This document shows positions 36,339-45,088 of a stretch of 64,000 nt of DNA, piece by piece. The stretch's first letter is position 1. Each line of letters starts with the position of its first letter. This stretch comes from Bacteroidota bacterium. Its GTDB lineage: Bacteria > Bacteroidota > Bacteroidia > Sphingobacteriales > Sphingobacteriaceae. Where the stretch lies: NCBI GenBank assembly GCA_023427985.1, contig JAEYZM010000016.1:59297-123296 (forward strand). Direction: 5' to 3'. The position numbers were made by a program, and so were the translations under genes. The notes under the pieces were generated by a model that worked only from the letters and a program-made list of their open reading frames with translations, was not told where the DNA came from and ran no database searches.

Positions 36339-37232
36339 CCACTCTTTTCTCCTAAACCAAATGTAAATTACGATAGTAATTACAATCATTAAGGCTATAG
36401 AATAATAATAACCATTTGGCCAACTGAGCTCTGGCATAAATTGAAAATTCATGCCATATACACCTACAATAAATGTAAGTGGTAAAAAGAATACTGAAAA
36501 AATCGTAAGGACTCGAATGACTTCATTTGTTCTTTGTGCTGATATAGATAAATACAACTGGAGTAAGTTGTTTATATCGTCATTCAACTGATCGTAAATG
36601 GTTTCTTGTTGCAATAAACAATCGTGCATCTCTCTAAGTAAAGGCTCCTTACGATGTTCGAATTCCAATTTATTGATAATATCTTGAGATAACATTAAAA
36701 TTCTTTTGATGACAGAAACCTTCCGTTTAATCTTGTAAAGATTCTTCAACATATTGGGTAGTTTCTTTTTCAAAAAAATCTTGCTTTCATAAAAATCAAT
36801 TTCATCGTTTAATTTTAGTCCTGGCGCTTCGTATGAATTGATTACACGAACAAGAATTTGAAAAAGTAATTGATAAACATTATGACATTTTAATCGATCA
36901 ACATAATGAGTTCTTAAATCTTGAAGAAATGGTTGTTCGGATCTATGAATGGTGATTATTGTCTGACCTACTATAAAAATTGAAATCTTTCTACTTACCT
37001 CCTGTATACTATCGTTTAACGAAGTTTCTATCGTATCGTAAGTCCTACATACGATGAACAAAGAATCGTCAATCTCTTCGTATTTAGGTAGATGGTCGGG
37101 TTTTAAACAATCTTGGACTGCATTTGGATGCAGATTGTATTTTTCTGCGAGTTCTATTAATTCAGCTTCTGTAGGATTTGTTAAATCTATCCATTGATCT
37201 GAAGAAAATGTTTGTCCGTTATTGGCTTTCAT
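36333..37232 (-). CDS. corA: CorA-family magnesium/divalent cation channel
   Basis: 299 residues. Soluble N-terminal domain and long helices (about 1-235), then two C-terminal transmembrane helices. The signature YGMN lies after the first (FLPLTFIVGVYGMNFQFMPEL), and the C-terminus ends in a basic stretch (RRKEWL). Mediates Mg2+ (possibly Co2+/Ni2+) entry. Monocistronic. Confidence 0.93.
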   Translation of the reverse strand: MKANNGQTFSSDQWIDLTNPTEAELIELAEKYNLHPNAVQDCLKPDHLPKYEEIDDSLFIVCRTYDTIETSLNDSIQEVSRKISIFIVGQTIITIHRSEQPFLQDLRTHYVDRLKCHNVYQLLFQILVRVINSYEAPGLKLNDEIDFYESKIFLKKKLPNMLKNLYKIKRKVSVIKRILMLSQDIINKLEFEHRKEPLLREMHDCLLQQETIYDQLNDDINNLLQLYLSISAQRTNEVIRVLTIFSVFFLPLTFIVGVYGMNFQFMPELSWPNGYYYSIALMIVITIVIYIWFRRKEWL

Positions 37233-37263
37233 GACTCTAATTTAAACATAAAATCATAATTTG

Positions 37264-37271
37264 TATTTTTG
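37264..37271 (+). promoter_or_regulatory. -7 promoter element TATTTTTG for the aminotransferase gene
   Basis: Exact TAnnTTTG match ending 3 nt before ATG 37275. The TTG inside it is in frame and could be mistaken for the start codon. Confidence 0.7.
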
Positions 37272-37274
37272 CAT

Positions 37275-38465
37275 ATGATTTCGAACCGACAATTATTTTT
37301 AAGCTATAATGCACAAACCACCGAGATGCCTTTGATGATTGAGATCGAAAGAGCAGAAGGAGTCTATATGTATGACCCAAATGGGAAGGCATACCTCGAT
37401 TTAATATCTGGCATTGGAGTAAGTAATATTGGACATCGAAATCAATATGTGATTGACGCCATTAAATTACAATCTGAAAAATATCTTCATTTAATGGTTT
37501 ATGGCGAGTATGTTCAATCGCCACAAACTCAACTTGCAAAAGCCATTTGTGACTTGCTTCCTCAATCACTCAACTCAGTATATCTAGTTAACTCTGGTGC
37601 CGAAGCAATTGAAGGTGCAATGAAATTAGCTAAACGTGTAACAGGGAAACATAAAATTATAGCTTGTAAAAACTCCTATCATGGTAGTACTCAGGGTGCC
37701 TTAAGTTTGATGGGGAATGAGGAATACAAATATGCTTACCGACCACTATTACCAGGAATTGATTTCATAGAATTCGGGAATTTAGATGACTTAGAAAAAA
37801 TTGACGATACTTATGCAGCAATTGTTATAGAATGTGTGCAAGGAGAAGCCGGCATAAGGCAAGCCGATAAATCGTATTGGAAACGATTAAGAGAAATCTG
37901 CAATCAAAAAAATTGCTTATTAATCTTAGATGAAATTCAGTCGGGAATGGGTAGAACGGGGAAGTATTTTGCCTTTGAACATTACAATTTTATACCCGAT
38001 ATTTTGGTGCTTGCCAAAGCTCTAGGCGCAGGATTACCAATTGGTGCATTTGTTGCAAAAAAAGAACATATGCATACATTTACAAACAATCCAATTCTTG
38101 GCCATATAACAACTTTCGGAGGTCATCCCCTTTCATGTGCTGCAGCTCTTGCTGGTATTAATTATTTAAAAGACCATAACTTGATTGAGAGTATTTCAGC
38201 CAAACATGAACTATTTAAAAAACTGCTTGTCCACCCTGCCATTAAAGAAGTAAGAGGATTAGGTTTTATGCTTGCTGTAGAATTTGAAAACTTTGAACTC
38301 AATAAGAAAATTATAGATCGATGTATTGACTATGGGGTAATTGCCGATTGGTTTTTACATTGTACCGATTCTATGCGGATAGCACCACCACTAATTATTG
38401 AAGAAGCTGAGATTGAAAAAGCTTGTGCAGTTATCTTACAATCGATTCAAGAATGTACAAAATAA
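37275..38465 (+). CDS. class III PLP-dependent aminotransferase (acetylornithine/GABA aminotransferase type)
   Basis: 396 residues from ATG 37275. Fold-type I enzyme: LYLVNSGAEAIEGAMKLAKR-like phosphate-binding segment (VYLVNSGAEAIEGAM), YHGSTQGALS, LDEIQSGMGRTGKYFAFEHY and the PLP-lysine segment LAKALGAGLPIGAFV. No arginine biosynthesis neighbours are present, so acetylornithine aminotransferase is only one possibility. The gene ends 2 nt before the stop of the convergent gene. Confidence 0.9.
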   Translation: MISNRQLFLSYNAQTTEMPLMIEIERAEGVYMYDPNGKAYLDLISGIGVSNIGHRNQYVIDAIKLQSEKYLHLMVYGEYVQSPQTQLAKAICDLLPQSLNSVYLVNSGAEAIEGAMKLAKRVTGKHKIIACKNSYHGSTQGALSLMGNEEYKYAYRPLLPGIDFIEFGNLDDLEKIDDTYAAIVIECVQGEAGIRQADKSYWKRLREICNQKNCLLILDEIQSGMGRTGKYFAFEHYNFIPDILVLAKALGAGLPIGAFVAKKEHMHTFTNNPILGHITTFGGHPLSCAAALAGINYLKDHNLIESISAKHELFKKLLVHPAIKEVRGLGFMLAVEFENFELNKKIIDRCIDYGVIADWFLHCTDSMRIAPPLIIEEAEIEKACAVILQSIQECTK

Positions 38466-38467
38466 TT

Positions 38468-39535
38468 TTATTCTACAATTGAAACCACACCGCTTTGGTG
38501 CATATATCTATTTTCAAAAGTATTTGCAACAATATCGATTACATAAGTACCTCTTTCAACTCTTTGTCCATTGAAATATCCATCCCAACGAATCTCTTGA
38601 GTGGAATTACTTTCAAACACCTTCATTCCCCATCTATTAAATATAATTGCTTTACAATCTCTTAATCCTTCTGGTAATTGAACGTAGAACTCATCGTTTA
38701 TTCCGTCGCTGTTTGGTGTAAATGCATTAGGTACTTGGAATAATGATTCACCTTCAATATTTATTTTATACGATTTAATACTTTCACAACCTAAGCTATT
38801 ATAAGCTATTAAATCAATTTTATTAAACCCTATGGAATCTAATACATATGAAAATTGTTCGGTTGAATTAGTATCCACCAAATTCCCATTTACTACCCAA
38901 TGAAATTTTAAATTATTTTTATTGTTGTAATTAAAAGTTACTGTCTCGCCTTGTTTTGGGAACAATGGGAACCAAGAAAAATCTTGCTTTGGATTAGGAA
39001 GAACATTTACTGTAATAAACGCAGTATCAACAGCATCACCATTATAATAAACGATACAGTAAAATGTTGTTTTCTTAAATACACTCACTTCAATGTTTTG
39101 AGTGATATCTCCTGTCGACCAAGAGTAGTGCAGATCTTTAAATATTGAGTCTTCCGCAGAAGCTGTTAATTTAATTCGTTCTCCTTCACAAACCAATGTT
39201 TTACCTGTTATTGTAGGAAAAATGGTTCTGTGAATAAAAACTTCATGCCAAATAGTATCACCGTTGCATCCTGAATAACTCGTTTCAACAACACCTACTT
39301 TATATTTACCAGTATTTTGTCCCCAGTTAACAATTACTTGTGGACCAAAATTTGAACCTACAATCTTTCCTCCGAAAACAAACCATTCATAACTTGAGCC
39401 CGGATTAGGATTTACTCTATACGTCAACCCTCTTTGTCCAACACGAACTGTATCCGCATCTTGTGAGAAGCTTACACTTGAGTGTAAGCTCCCCAGTATT
39501 ATTAGAATTAATAATATTTTCCAAGTTCGGAACAT
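38468..39535 (-). CDS. secreted PKD-like protein with gliding-motility (T9SS type B) C-terminal domain
   Basis: 355 residues: signal peptide (MFRTWKILLILIILGSLHSSVSFSQ), a PKD/Ig-like module (about 28-105), a second Ig-like region, then the type B sorting domain (about 268-355, VPNAFTPNSDGINDEFYVQ and IFNRWGMKVFES, WDG...GTYVI). Exported by T9SS to the surface. Its first module is homologous to the module of the neighbouring 39587-40204 protein: both contain GS.Y.W, NWG and ETS..GC.GD. Confidence 0.88.
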   Translation of the reverse strand: MFRTWKILLILIILGSLHSSVSFSQDADTVRVGQRGLTYRVNPNPGSSYEWFVFGGKIVGSNFGPQVIVNWGQNTGKYKVGVVETSYSGCNGDTIWHEVFIHRTIFPTITGKTLVCEGERIKLTASAEDSIFKDLHYSWSTGDITQNIEVSVFKKTTFYCIVYYNGDAVDTAFITVNVLPNPKQDFSWFPLFPKQGETVTFNYNNKNNLKFHWVVNGNLVDTNSTEQFSYVLDSIGFNKIDLIAYNSLGCESIKSYKINIEGESLFQVPNAFTPNSDGINDEFYVQLPEGLRDCKAIIFNRWGMKVFESNSTQEIRWDGYFNGQRVERGTYVIDIVANTFENRYMHQSGVVSIVE

Positions 39536-39586
39536 AGTTCGGTATGTAAGTGCAGTTCAAGTTTTGTTGAAAGTACTTTATAAGAT

Positions 39587-40204
39587 TTAGTAAATAATAC
39601 CTGATGTAACTGGTTTAGGATTTACTGTAATTACTGCTGATCCACTAGTTGTACCTGTGCAGAATCTATTGCTCACATCGGTTAATGTGTATGTAGTTGT
39701 AGCTGCACTTGTTCCTGCTGCTGGAATTGTTGGTGAAGCAACGAAGGTATAAGTGTTAGATGGATGATTCGTAATTGTATTTGTTGTACTACCATTTGAG
39801 ATCGTGAATGTCCAAGGACCAACACCCGTTAAGTTAACAGTTACCGTAGGTAAGCCATCGTTATAACACATTGTATTGTTTCCTGCAATTGCAGCTGTAG
39901 GCAATGGAATCACTTCAACATTTAATGATACTGGATCGCCCACGCAACCTGTCGAAGAAGTTTCTGTTACTTGTAAAGTGTAAACACCTGGTGTGTTTCC
40001 CCAGTTCACATTGATTGCATTACCAGTATTAGCAGATAAAGTTCCGCCTCCTGATAATGTCCATGAATACGTAGAACCTGGTGTATTTGTCACACTATAT
40101 GGAACACTTGATGTATTTACGCATACAGTGTCGGTTTGTGCATTTGCAGTGTTCAACAATGAAACACCTAGTAAAAATGCGAATAATGTAAAAATCCTTT
40201 TCAT
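39587..40204 (-). CDS. secreted PKD/Ig-like repeat protein without visible sorting domain
   Basis: 205 residues from ATG 40204 (an in-frame ATG at 40237 would bury the signal peptide MKRIFTLFAFLLGVSLLNTA). Two Ig/PKD-like modules: TPGSTYSWTLSGGGTLSAN...VNWGNTPGVYTLQVTETS and a second with FTISNGSTTNT. It ends abruptly at NPKPVTSGIIY with neither a type A nor a type B T9SS domain, so it is either retained in the periplasm, truncated, or exported with its neighbour. Low-complexity Thr/Ser-rich composition is typical of surface proteins. Confidence 0.8.
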   Translation of the reverse strand: MKRIFTLFAFLLGVSLLNTANAQTDTVCVNTSSVPYSVTNTPGSTYSWTLSGGGTLSANTGNAINVNWGNTPGVYTLQVTETSSTGCVGDPVSLNVEVIPLPTAAIAGNNTMCYNDGLPTVTVNLTGVGPWTFTISNGSTTNTITNHPSNTYTFVASPTIPAAGTSAATTTYTLTDVSNRFCTGTTSGSAVITVNPKPVTSGIIY

Positions 40205-40322
40205 ATAAATTTTGGGGTTAATCGAGTTAACAATCATGAGTGATTTATTTTAACTCTTGTATCGAAAAAATATACGTTAAGGTTTCAGAAATGGATTTAA
40301 AAAATTATAAAAAAATTATTAA

Positions 40323-40355
40323 GCCCTCAATGCCTTTATTTTCAAGGCTTAGGGC
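40323..40355 (-). terminator. terminator overlapping the DUF58 stop codon
   Basis: Imperfect hairpin: GCCCT...GCCTT pairs with AAGGC...AGGGC. On the minus strand it is followed by an A/T-rich run containing TTTTTTT. The stop codon of the DUF58 gene lies inside it. Confidence 0.65.
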
Positions 40356-41260
40356 ATTCGCTGGCGCTTAATTAGATACTCAAATAAAATTTCGTTGTAA
40401 CCTTTTTTGGCATTTGAAAGTATAAGCTCGATTTTTTCTTGATGGCAGCGATCTTGAACTCTTTGGATATGCGCTTTCATATTTTCAGTGTATTTGTCGC
40501 GAATTGCATTCGCATGTAGCTTAATTTCCTCACCACTTTCTACATCCACAAATAAATACGGCCTATTGTCAAAATTAAAATCCAACTCCGTATCAAAATC
40601 CATCACATGAAATAAAATTACTTCATGTTTGTTGTATTTTAAATGTTGTAATGCTTCAAATAATTTATCCTCTTCCTCTGTGTTTTCAAACATATCAGAG
40701 AATATCACAACCATAGAACGCTGATGTATTTTCTCTGCAATCTTATGCAACGATTTCGCAATGGACGACTTCCCTTTAGGATATTCTCCTGCTAAGGCTT
40801 TCTCTAATTCTGAAAAAATTAATTTTTGATGTGCGGTGGTCGACTTGCAATTGCTGCTAAATAAAAGATCTTCATTGAACACACTCAAACCAAAAGCATC
40901 GCGCTGCGATTTCAACAGTTCAGTAAGCGCTGCAACAGCCAAGACCGAAAATCGCATCTTGGAAAAATCAGTCTGTGGATAATACATCGACGAAGAAACA
41001 TCCAACACAAACTGACACCTTAAATTTGTTTCTTCCTCATATCGCTTCACATACATCTTATCGGTTCGCCCGTACAACTTCCAATCGATACTCTTAATGT
41101 TCTCACTCGGATGATACGGCCTATGTTCTGCGAACTCCACTGAAAAACCGTGAAATGGACTCTTATGTAAACCCGTAATAAAACCCTCTACCACTTGTTT
41201 CGCCAACAAATCTAGATTCGTTTTCGGTTTTAATTCTTCAAGATTCACAATAGTGTTCAT
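40349..41260 (-). CDS. DUF58-domain protein (VWA-like fold)
   Basis: 303 residues from ATG 41260; the upstream in-frame TTG lies within the -7 element. The DUF58 hallmark HRPYHPSENIKSIDWKLYGRTDKMYVKRYEEE is present, followed by a metal-site-like DVSSSM and VVIFSDMFE. DUF58 proteins usually accompany MoxR AAA+ ATPases and VWA proteins; none adjoins this copy. Cytoplasmic by sequence, function unknown. It lies 11 bp beyond the LytTR regulator gene on the same strand. Confidence 0.88.
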   Translation of the reverse strand: MNTIVNLEELKPKTNLDLLAKQVVEGFITGLHKSPFHGFSVEFAEHRPYHPSENIKSIDWKLYGRTDKMYVKRYEEETNLRCQFVLDVSSSMYYPQTDFSKMRFSVLAVAALTELLKSQRDAFGLSVFNEDLLFSSNCKSTTAHQKLIFSELEKALAGEYPKGKSSIAKSLHKIAEKIHQRSMVVIFSDMFENTEEEDKLFEALQHLKYNKHEVILFHVMDFDTELDFNFDNRPYLFVDVESGEEIKLHANAIRDKYTENMKAHIQRVQDRCHQEKIELILSNAKKGYNEILFEYLIKRQRMP

Positions 41261-41263
41261 GCC

Positions 41264-41271
41264 CAAATATA
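41264..41271 (-). promoter_or_regulatory. -7 promoter element TATATTTG for the DUF58 gene
   Basis: Exact TAnnTTTG match ending 3 nt before ATG 41260 and abutting the stop codon of the LytTR regulator. Predicts a leaderless transcript. Confidence 0.65.
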
Positions 41272-41970
41272 TTACTTTCCTTCTAAACGCGCATAAAACT
41301 CATCTTTGTATGTATCCCCTATCGGAATTCCATTACTTTCTATGTAAATCCTATTCTTTTCAATGCTCCCAATCTTATCCATTGCTACAATATAAGACTT
41401 ATGTACACGTACGAAATTTAATACCGGTAGTAGTTCCTGAATTTTCGCCAAACTCATCAATGTTAGCACCCGCTCAGCCTTCGTATAAATCGATATATAA
41501 TCCTTCAAACCCTCAACATATAAAATTTCTGCAATAGGAATCCGCACAATCTTATGCTCCGTCCTCACAAAAATATGCTCAAGCGTATTTTGATCCATTT
41601 TAATATCGTATGCCGATGTAGTACTATGCATAACTTTTTCTACCGCCTTTTTAAATCGATCAAACGAAAAGGGCTTCAACAAATAATCCACCACATTCAA
41701 ATCATAACTCTCCAAAGCATATTCCGAATAGGCAGTTGTTAAAATCACTTTCGCTTTGTTTCCTAATAACTTCAAGAACTGTATACCTGTTAATTCAGGC
41801 ATCTGTATGTCTAAAAAAATCAATTCAATTTTGTCGCGCTCAATACTCGCAAATGCTTCAATTGGATTGGTATAATTGGCAACCAATTCCAATGCATCAA
41901 GCTTAGATACATAATCACTCAAAAGCTCATGCGCCAATGGCTCATCGTCTACAATTATACATCGCATCAA
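41272..41970 (-). CDS. LytTR-family response regulator
   Basis: 232 residues. Receiver domain (about 1-115) with acidic pocket D8-D9 and phosphoacceptor D54 in FLDIQMPELTG, then a LytTR DNA-binding domain (about 135-230, FVRTEHKIVRIPIAEILYVEGLKDYISIYT...FVRVHKSYIVAMDKI). Overlaps its histidine kinase by 4 nt. LytTR proteins bind tandem direct repeats about two helical turns apart; the TCGAC repeats at 43051-43147 fit this geometry, making the divergent ABC exporter operon the likely target. Confidence 0.94.
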   Translation of the reverse strand: MMRCIIVDDEPLAHELLSDYVSKLDALELVANYTNPIEAFASIERDKIELIFLDIQMPELTGIQFLKLLGNKAKVILTTAYSEYALESYDLNVVDYLLKPFSFDRFKKAVEKVMHSTTSAYDIKMDQNTLEHIFVRTEHKIVRIPIAEILYVEGLKDYISIYTKAERVLTLMSLAKIQELLPVLNFVRVHKSYIVAMDKIGSIEKNRIYIESNGIPIGDTYKDEFYARLEGK

Positions 41971-43019
41971 AATTCTAATTTTAATTTTACTTCAAAAATT
42001 TCTTGGGCCGATGTTGTGGAGATTTCATGCTTACCTTCATAACCCAAATCTAATCTACGAAAGATATTCCTCAAACCAATACCGCTCGACTCATCTTTAT
42101 TATGTTGATGAATGTAATTCTTTGCATTAAAATACAAATGTCTTTCGTCGACACGAATATGAATTTCAACTGGTTTCATCTCTTGATCTACCACACCATG
42201 CTTGAAAATATTTTCTATAAAGGAAATTAAAAGTAATGGCATAATACGTTGCGAATTTACATTGCCTTCTATGTTGAAATTTATATTAAGATGATCTTTA
42301 TAACGCAATTTGTTGAGCTCGATATAATTATTCATATACTTCAACTCTTCCGATAGTAATACTTTGTGATCTTCTGTTTCATACAACATATAGCGCATGA
42401 TTTCAGATAGTTTTAGAATTGCTTCAGGTGTTTGGGCCGACTGTTTGTAGGCAAGGGCATAGATGTTATTTAATGTATTGAATAGAAAATGTGGATTAAT
42501 TTGAGATTTCAGGAATTGTAATTCAGCAACTAATTTTTCATTTTTTAAATCATTTTTGATCTGCTCATTTTTAAACCAATCAATTAATAATTTATATACT
42601 ACTGCCAAAAAAACCATTAAACCAGATGGTATGCAGGTAGCCAACATATACCTCAAAGGTCTATTGTAATTCGGATCATCAGGATATCCTACCCCAAAAT
42701 ACATTCCTTTAAATGATAAGGATACCGCATACTTTATTAATGCATAAAAAATCAGAGTTAATACAGCAAAAAACAAAAACTTTAAATAGTTCTTTTGATT
42801 TAAACTAAAAGGAATAACCAGGTATAAAACGAAGTAAAATATACTCACGTTTATTAGTCCAAACAAGCCAAAATTAATCCATATAAAATGCATCGGATTA
42901 ACTCCATTGAAACTATCTTTTGGCATATTTCCTCCGACAAAGAAAACCATAAAGAGTATTGGGGCCGACCAGAAAAGTGCATGCGCAAGAGTGGTAATTG
43001 ATTTAGAAAACTTTATCAT
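41967..43019 (-). CDS. LytS/YehU-type sensor histidine kinase
   Basis: 350 residues from ATG 43019; a TTG two codons earlier is inside the promoter element. Four transmembrane helices (about 8-145) with short loops and no large periplasmic domain, then the His_kinase domain with QINPHFLFNTLNNIYALAY and a C-terminal ATPase with GIGLRNIFRRLDL. The compact membrane sensor suggests that it senses a membrane event or a partner protein, for example the neighbouring ABC exporter or the 32-residue peptide. Confidence 0.93.
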   Translation of the reverse strand: MIKFSKSITTLAHALFWSAPILFMVFFVGGNMPKDSFNGVNPMHFIWINFGLFGLINVSIFYFVLYLVIPFSLNQKNYLKFLFFAVLTLIFYALIKYAVSLSFKGMYFGVGYPDDPNYNRPLRYMLATCIPSGLMVFLAVVYKLLIDWFKNEQIKNDLKNEKLVAELQFLKSQINPHFLFNTLNNIYALAYKQSAQTPEAILKLSEIMRYMLYETEDHKVLLSEELKYMNNYIELNKLRYKDHLNINFNIEGNVNSQRIMPLLLISFIENIFKHGVVDQEMKPVEIHIRVDERHLYFNAKNYIHQHNKDESSGIGLRNIFRRLDLGYEGKHEISTTSAQEIFEVKLKLEF

Positions 43020-43022
43020 AAA

Positions 43023-43030
43023 CAAAAATA
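43023..43030 (-). promoter_or_regulatory. -7 promoter element TATTTTTG for the two-component operon
   Basis: Exact TAnnTTTG match ending 3 nt before ATG 43019; leaderless transcript predicted. The TCGAC repeats begin 21 bp upstream of it, so a bound regulator could control the operon's own promoter. Confidence 0.68.
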
Positions 43031-43050
43031 ATTAATACAATATTAGTTCT

Positions 43051-43147
43051 ATGTCGACTTTTATAAGCCAATTATCGACGAACGCAGGAAAAATGTCGAC
43101 GAACACCGCAAATACTTTCAAAAGATTTTCGACCTCCATTTTCGAAC
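43051..43147. promoter_or_regulatory. phased TCGAC direct repeats, probable LytTR operator
   Basis: TCGAC occurs at 43054, 43075, 43096 and 43129, with a partial TCGAA at 43142. The first three are spaced exactly 21 bp apart (two helical turns) and the fourth follows at 33 bp. Copies 2 and 3 share a longer word, TCGACGAAC. Direct repeats with this spacing are the known geometry of LytTR operators (such as ComE and AgrA sites). The array fills the control region between the two-component operon and the divergent ABC operon. Confidence 0.65.
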
Positions 43148-43246
43148 ATTAGTATAGAAAATTCAAATGTTGGTCTAGTATGCCTTGAAATAAGTTTAGA
43201 ATGCATCCATCTTTGAATCGAATTGTTCACCTATTAATATATCATT

Positions 43247-43345
43247 ATGAAAAAACTACACGTAATCATCGCCGCTACTAGTTTAGCTTTATTAAGCAGC
43301 TTAGTAGTAATTTACCAAGGGGTTCAAAATTTAATGAATTTATAA
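43247..43345 (+). CDS. 32-residue single-pass membrane peptide, coupled to ABC exporter
   Basis: Short open frame: MKKLHVIIAATSLALLSSLV followed by VIYQGVQNLMNL and a stop. A Lys-rich start, one hydrophobic helix (about 5-23) and a polar tail. The stop TAA overlaps the ABC ATPase start ATG (TAATG), a typical translational-coupling junction, and no other ATG gives a better upstream start. It could be a small regulatory subunit of the exporter, a sensor peptide for the histidine kinase, or only a leader peptide whose translation drives the ABC gene. No family recognised. Confidence 0.6.
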   Translation: MKKLHVIIAATSLALLSSLVVIYQGVQNLMNL

Positions 43346-44271
43346 TGGAAGCCATACACATCAGCAATCTAAGTTTTCGTTATTCCAATCAATTGATTTT
43401 GGATAATGTAAATATTAGTGTTCCCAAAGGATCTATTTATGGTTTTATAGGTCATAATGGGGCAGGTAAAACAACTACCATAAAATTACTTCTCAATTTA
43501 TTGGATAGTAAAACTGGTAAGATTGAAATCCTTGGAAAAGATTTGCAAAGCAATAGAAATTGGTGCTTGTCTAAAATTGGGTCCTTAGTAGAATATCCTG
43601 GAGTGTATGCCCATCTGAATGCAAGAGAAAATTTAAAAGCGAAATGTATCGCCTTAGGAATGTCTGTTGAATTGTCGAACAACAGAATCAAGCAAATATT
43701 AGAATTAATCAAATTAGACCATGTTAAATCTAAAAAGGTGAAGCATTTTTCTCAAGGCATGAAACAACGATTGGGTATAGGGCTAGCATTAATATCTGAT
43801 CCGGAGATTTTAGTTTTAGACGAACCAACCAACGGCTTAGACCCTAATGGAATAAAAGAAATGCGCGAGTTAATAATTCGTTTATCAAATGCTGGAAAGA
43901 GCATTTTTATATCTAGCCACCTATTGGCCGAAGTAGAAAAATTCTGCACGCACGTTGCTTTAATAGATCAAGGAAAAATATTGTTTGCTGGCGAATTACA
44001 AGAATTGATTTCACAGAACAAACAAAGTCATATAGTAGAAATCAGAACAGACGATATTGAAAAGTCTTTATACCTCTTGCAAGCTATGGACATTAAGGCA
44101 ATAGCAAATGAGCAATACATCGAAATACAAGTTCAAGACCAAAATGAAATTGCTGAAATCAATAAAAAGTTAGTACTCGCTGGCATCAATGTTTATGCAC
44201 TAAAAACTAGCAATAAAAGCCTAGAACAATTATTCTTCAGTATTACAAATAAAGAATACCAATTAAATTAA
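43345..44271 (+). CDS. ABC transporter ATP-binding protein (BcrA/antimicrobial-peptide type)
   Basis: 308 residues. Walker A GHNGAGKTT (36-44), signature HFSQGMKQRLG, Walker B ILVLDEPTNGLDPNG and H-loop SSHLLAEVEK; a C-terminal extension (about 225-308) is typical of the bacitracin/lantibiotic-export ATPases. Pairs with the permease 6 nt downstream. Co-location with a LytTR two-component system suggests regulated defence against envelope-active compounds, or export of a peptide or lipid. Confidence 0.92.
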   Translation: MEAIHISNLSFRYSNQLILDNVNISVPKGSIYGFIGHNGAGKTTTIKLLLNLLDSKTGKIEILGKDLQSNRNWCLSKIGSLVEYPGVYAHLNARENLKAKCIALGMSVELSNNRIKQILELIKLDHVKSKKVKHFSQGMKQRLGIGLALISDPEILVLDEPTNGLDPNGIKEMRELIIRLSNAGKSIFISSHLLAEVEKFCTHVALIDQGKILFAGELQELISQNKQSHIVEIRTDDIEKSLYLLQAMDIKAIANEQYIEIQVQDQNEIAEINKKLVLAGINVYALKTSNKSLEQLFFSITNKEYQLN

Positions 44272-44277
44272 TCAATT

Positions 44278-45048
44278 ATGCTATCACTCGTCCGTCAAGA
44301 ATTCTATAAGTCAAAAAAAACACTAGCATTTTACAGCAGTATTTTATTGCCAATATTTATCAATGCACTCGTTGTTTGTATTTTTATTTACAAAAAGGAA
44401 GACATTTTAAAAGCACAAGATTTTAATATTTGGTTGAGGTACCTAAGCTTTAGTTTAAGCATCATGGGTTCTTTGATTCTACCAATGTATATTATCTTTT
44501 TGAGTTTTTCTATTAACGATGTAGAACACAAAAACGATACATGGAAAACATTGTTTACCTATCCTTATTCAAAAGCGAATATCTTTTTAAGCAAATGGTT
44601 GATTGGTGTGTTATTCCTCGGTTTTTCAATGTTTTGCTTTTTTCTTTTCACAGCATTAAGTGGTTATTTTTTGCAATACATCGACATAAGATATGGCTTT
44701 GAAAAGCATGCAATGATTTGGAATTTATTTTTAATTTATTCTAAAATTTTCATTGCAAGTCTTGCACTGTATAGCCTTCAATTTTTAATCAGTATGCAAT
44801 GGAGTGATTTCATGAAATCAATGGGAATAGGATTGCTATTAACGATTGCAAGTATGATAATTTTTAGATGGGAATATATTTACATCATCCCCTACGCTCA
44901 ACCCTTATATTCGATAAGCAATTTAATAGATGTAAAAAATGATTTTGCAGTAATTTTTAACGCGAAAGAAATTTATTACGCACTTGCTACTGCTTTGGTC
45001 TTCACAATGAGCTCTTATTTATTAATGCTCAAAAAAATAATTAAATAA
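44278..45048 (+). CDS. ABC-2-type permease (lantibiotic-export-like)
   Basis: 256 residues with six hydrophobic helices in the ABC-2 pattern (N-terminal MLSLVRQEFYKSKKTLAFYSS, a central DTWKTLFTYPYSKANIFLSKW coupling segment and a long periplasmic loop between helices). Partner of the preceding ATPase; the substrate is unknown. A bidirectional terminator starts within 3 nt of the stop. Confidence 0.88.
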   Translation: MLSLVRQEFYKSKKTLAFYSSILLPIFINALVVCIFIYKKEDILKAQDFNIWLRYLSFSLSIMGSLILPMYIIFLSFSINDVEHKNDTWKTLFTYPYSKANIFLSKWLIGVLFLGFSMFCFFLFTALSGYFLQYIDIRYGFEKHAMIWNLFLIYSKIFIASLALYSLQFLISMQWSDFMKSMGIGLLLTIASMIIFRWEYIYIIPYAQPLYSISNLIDVKNDFAVIFNAKEIYYALATALVFTMSSYLLMLKKIIK

Positions 45049-45050
45049 AA

Positions 45051-45074
45051 AAAGCGGCTATCAATAGCCGCTTT
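45051..45074. terminator. bidirectional Rho-independent terminator
   Basis: AAAGCGGCTA-TCAA-TAGCCGCTTT: 10-bp stem, tetraloop, with an A-run before it. It lies between the convergent permease and thioredoxin genes. Confidence 0.88.
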
Positions 45075-45088
45075 CTTATGTTGTTGCA

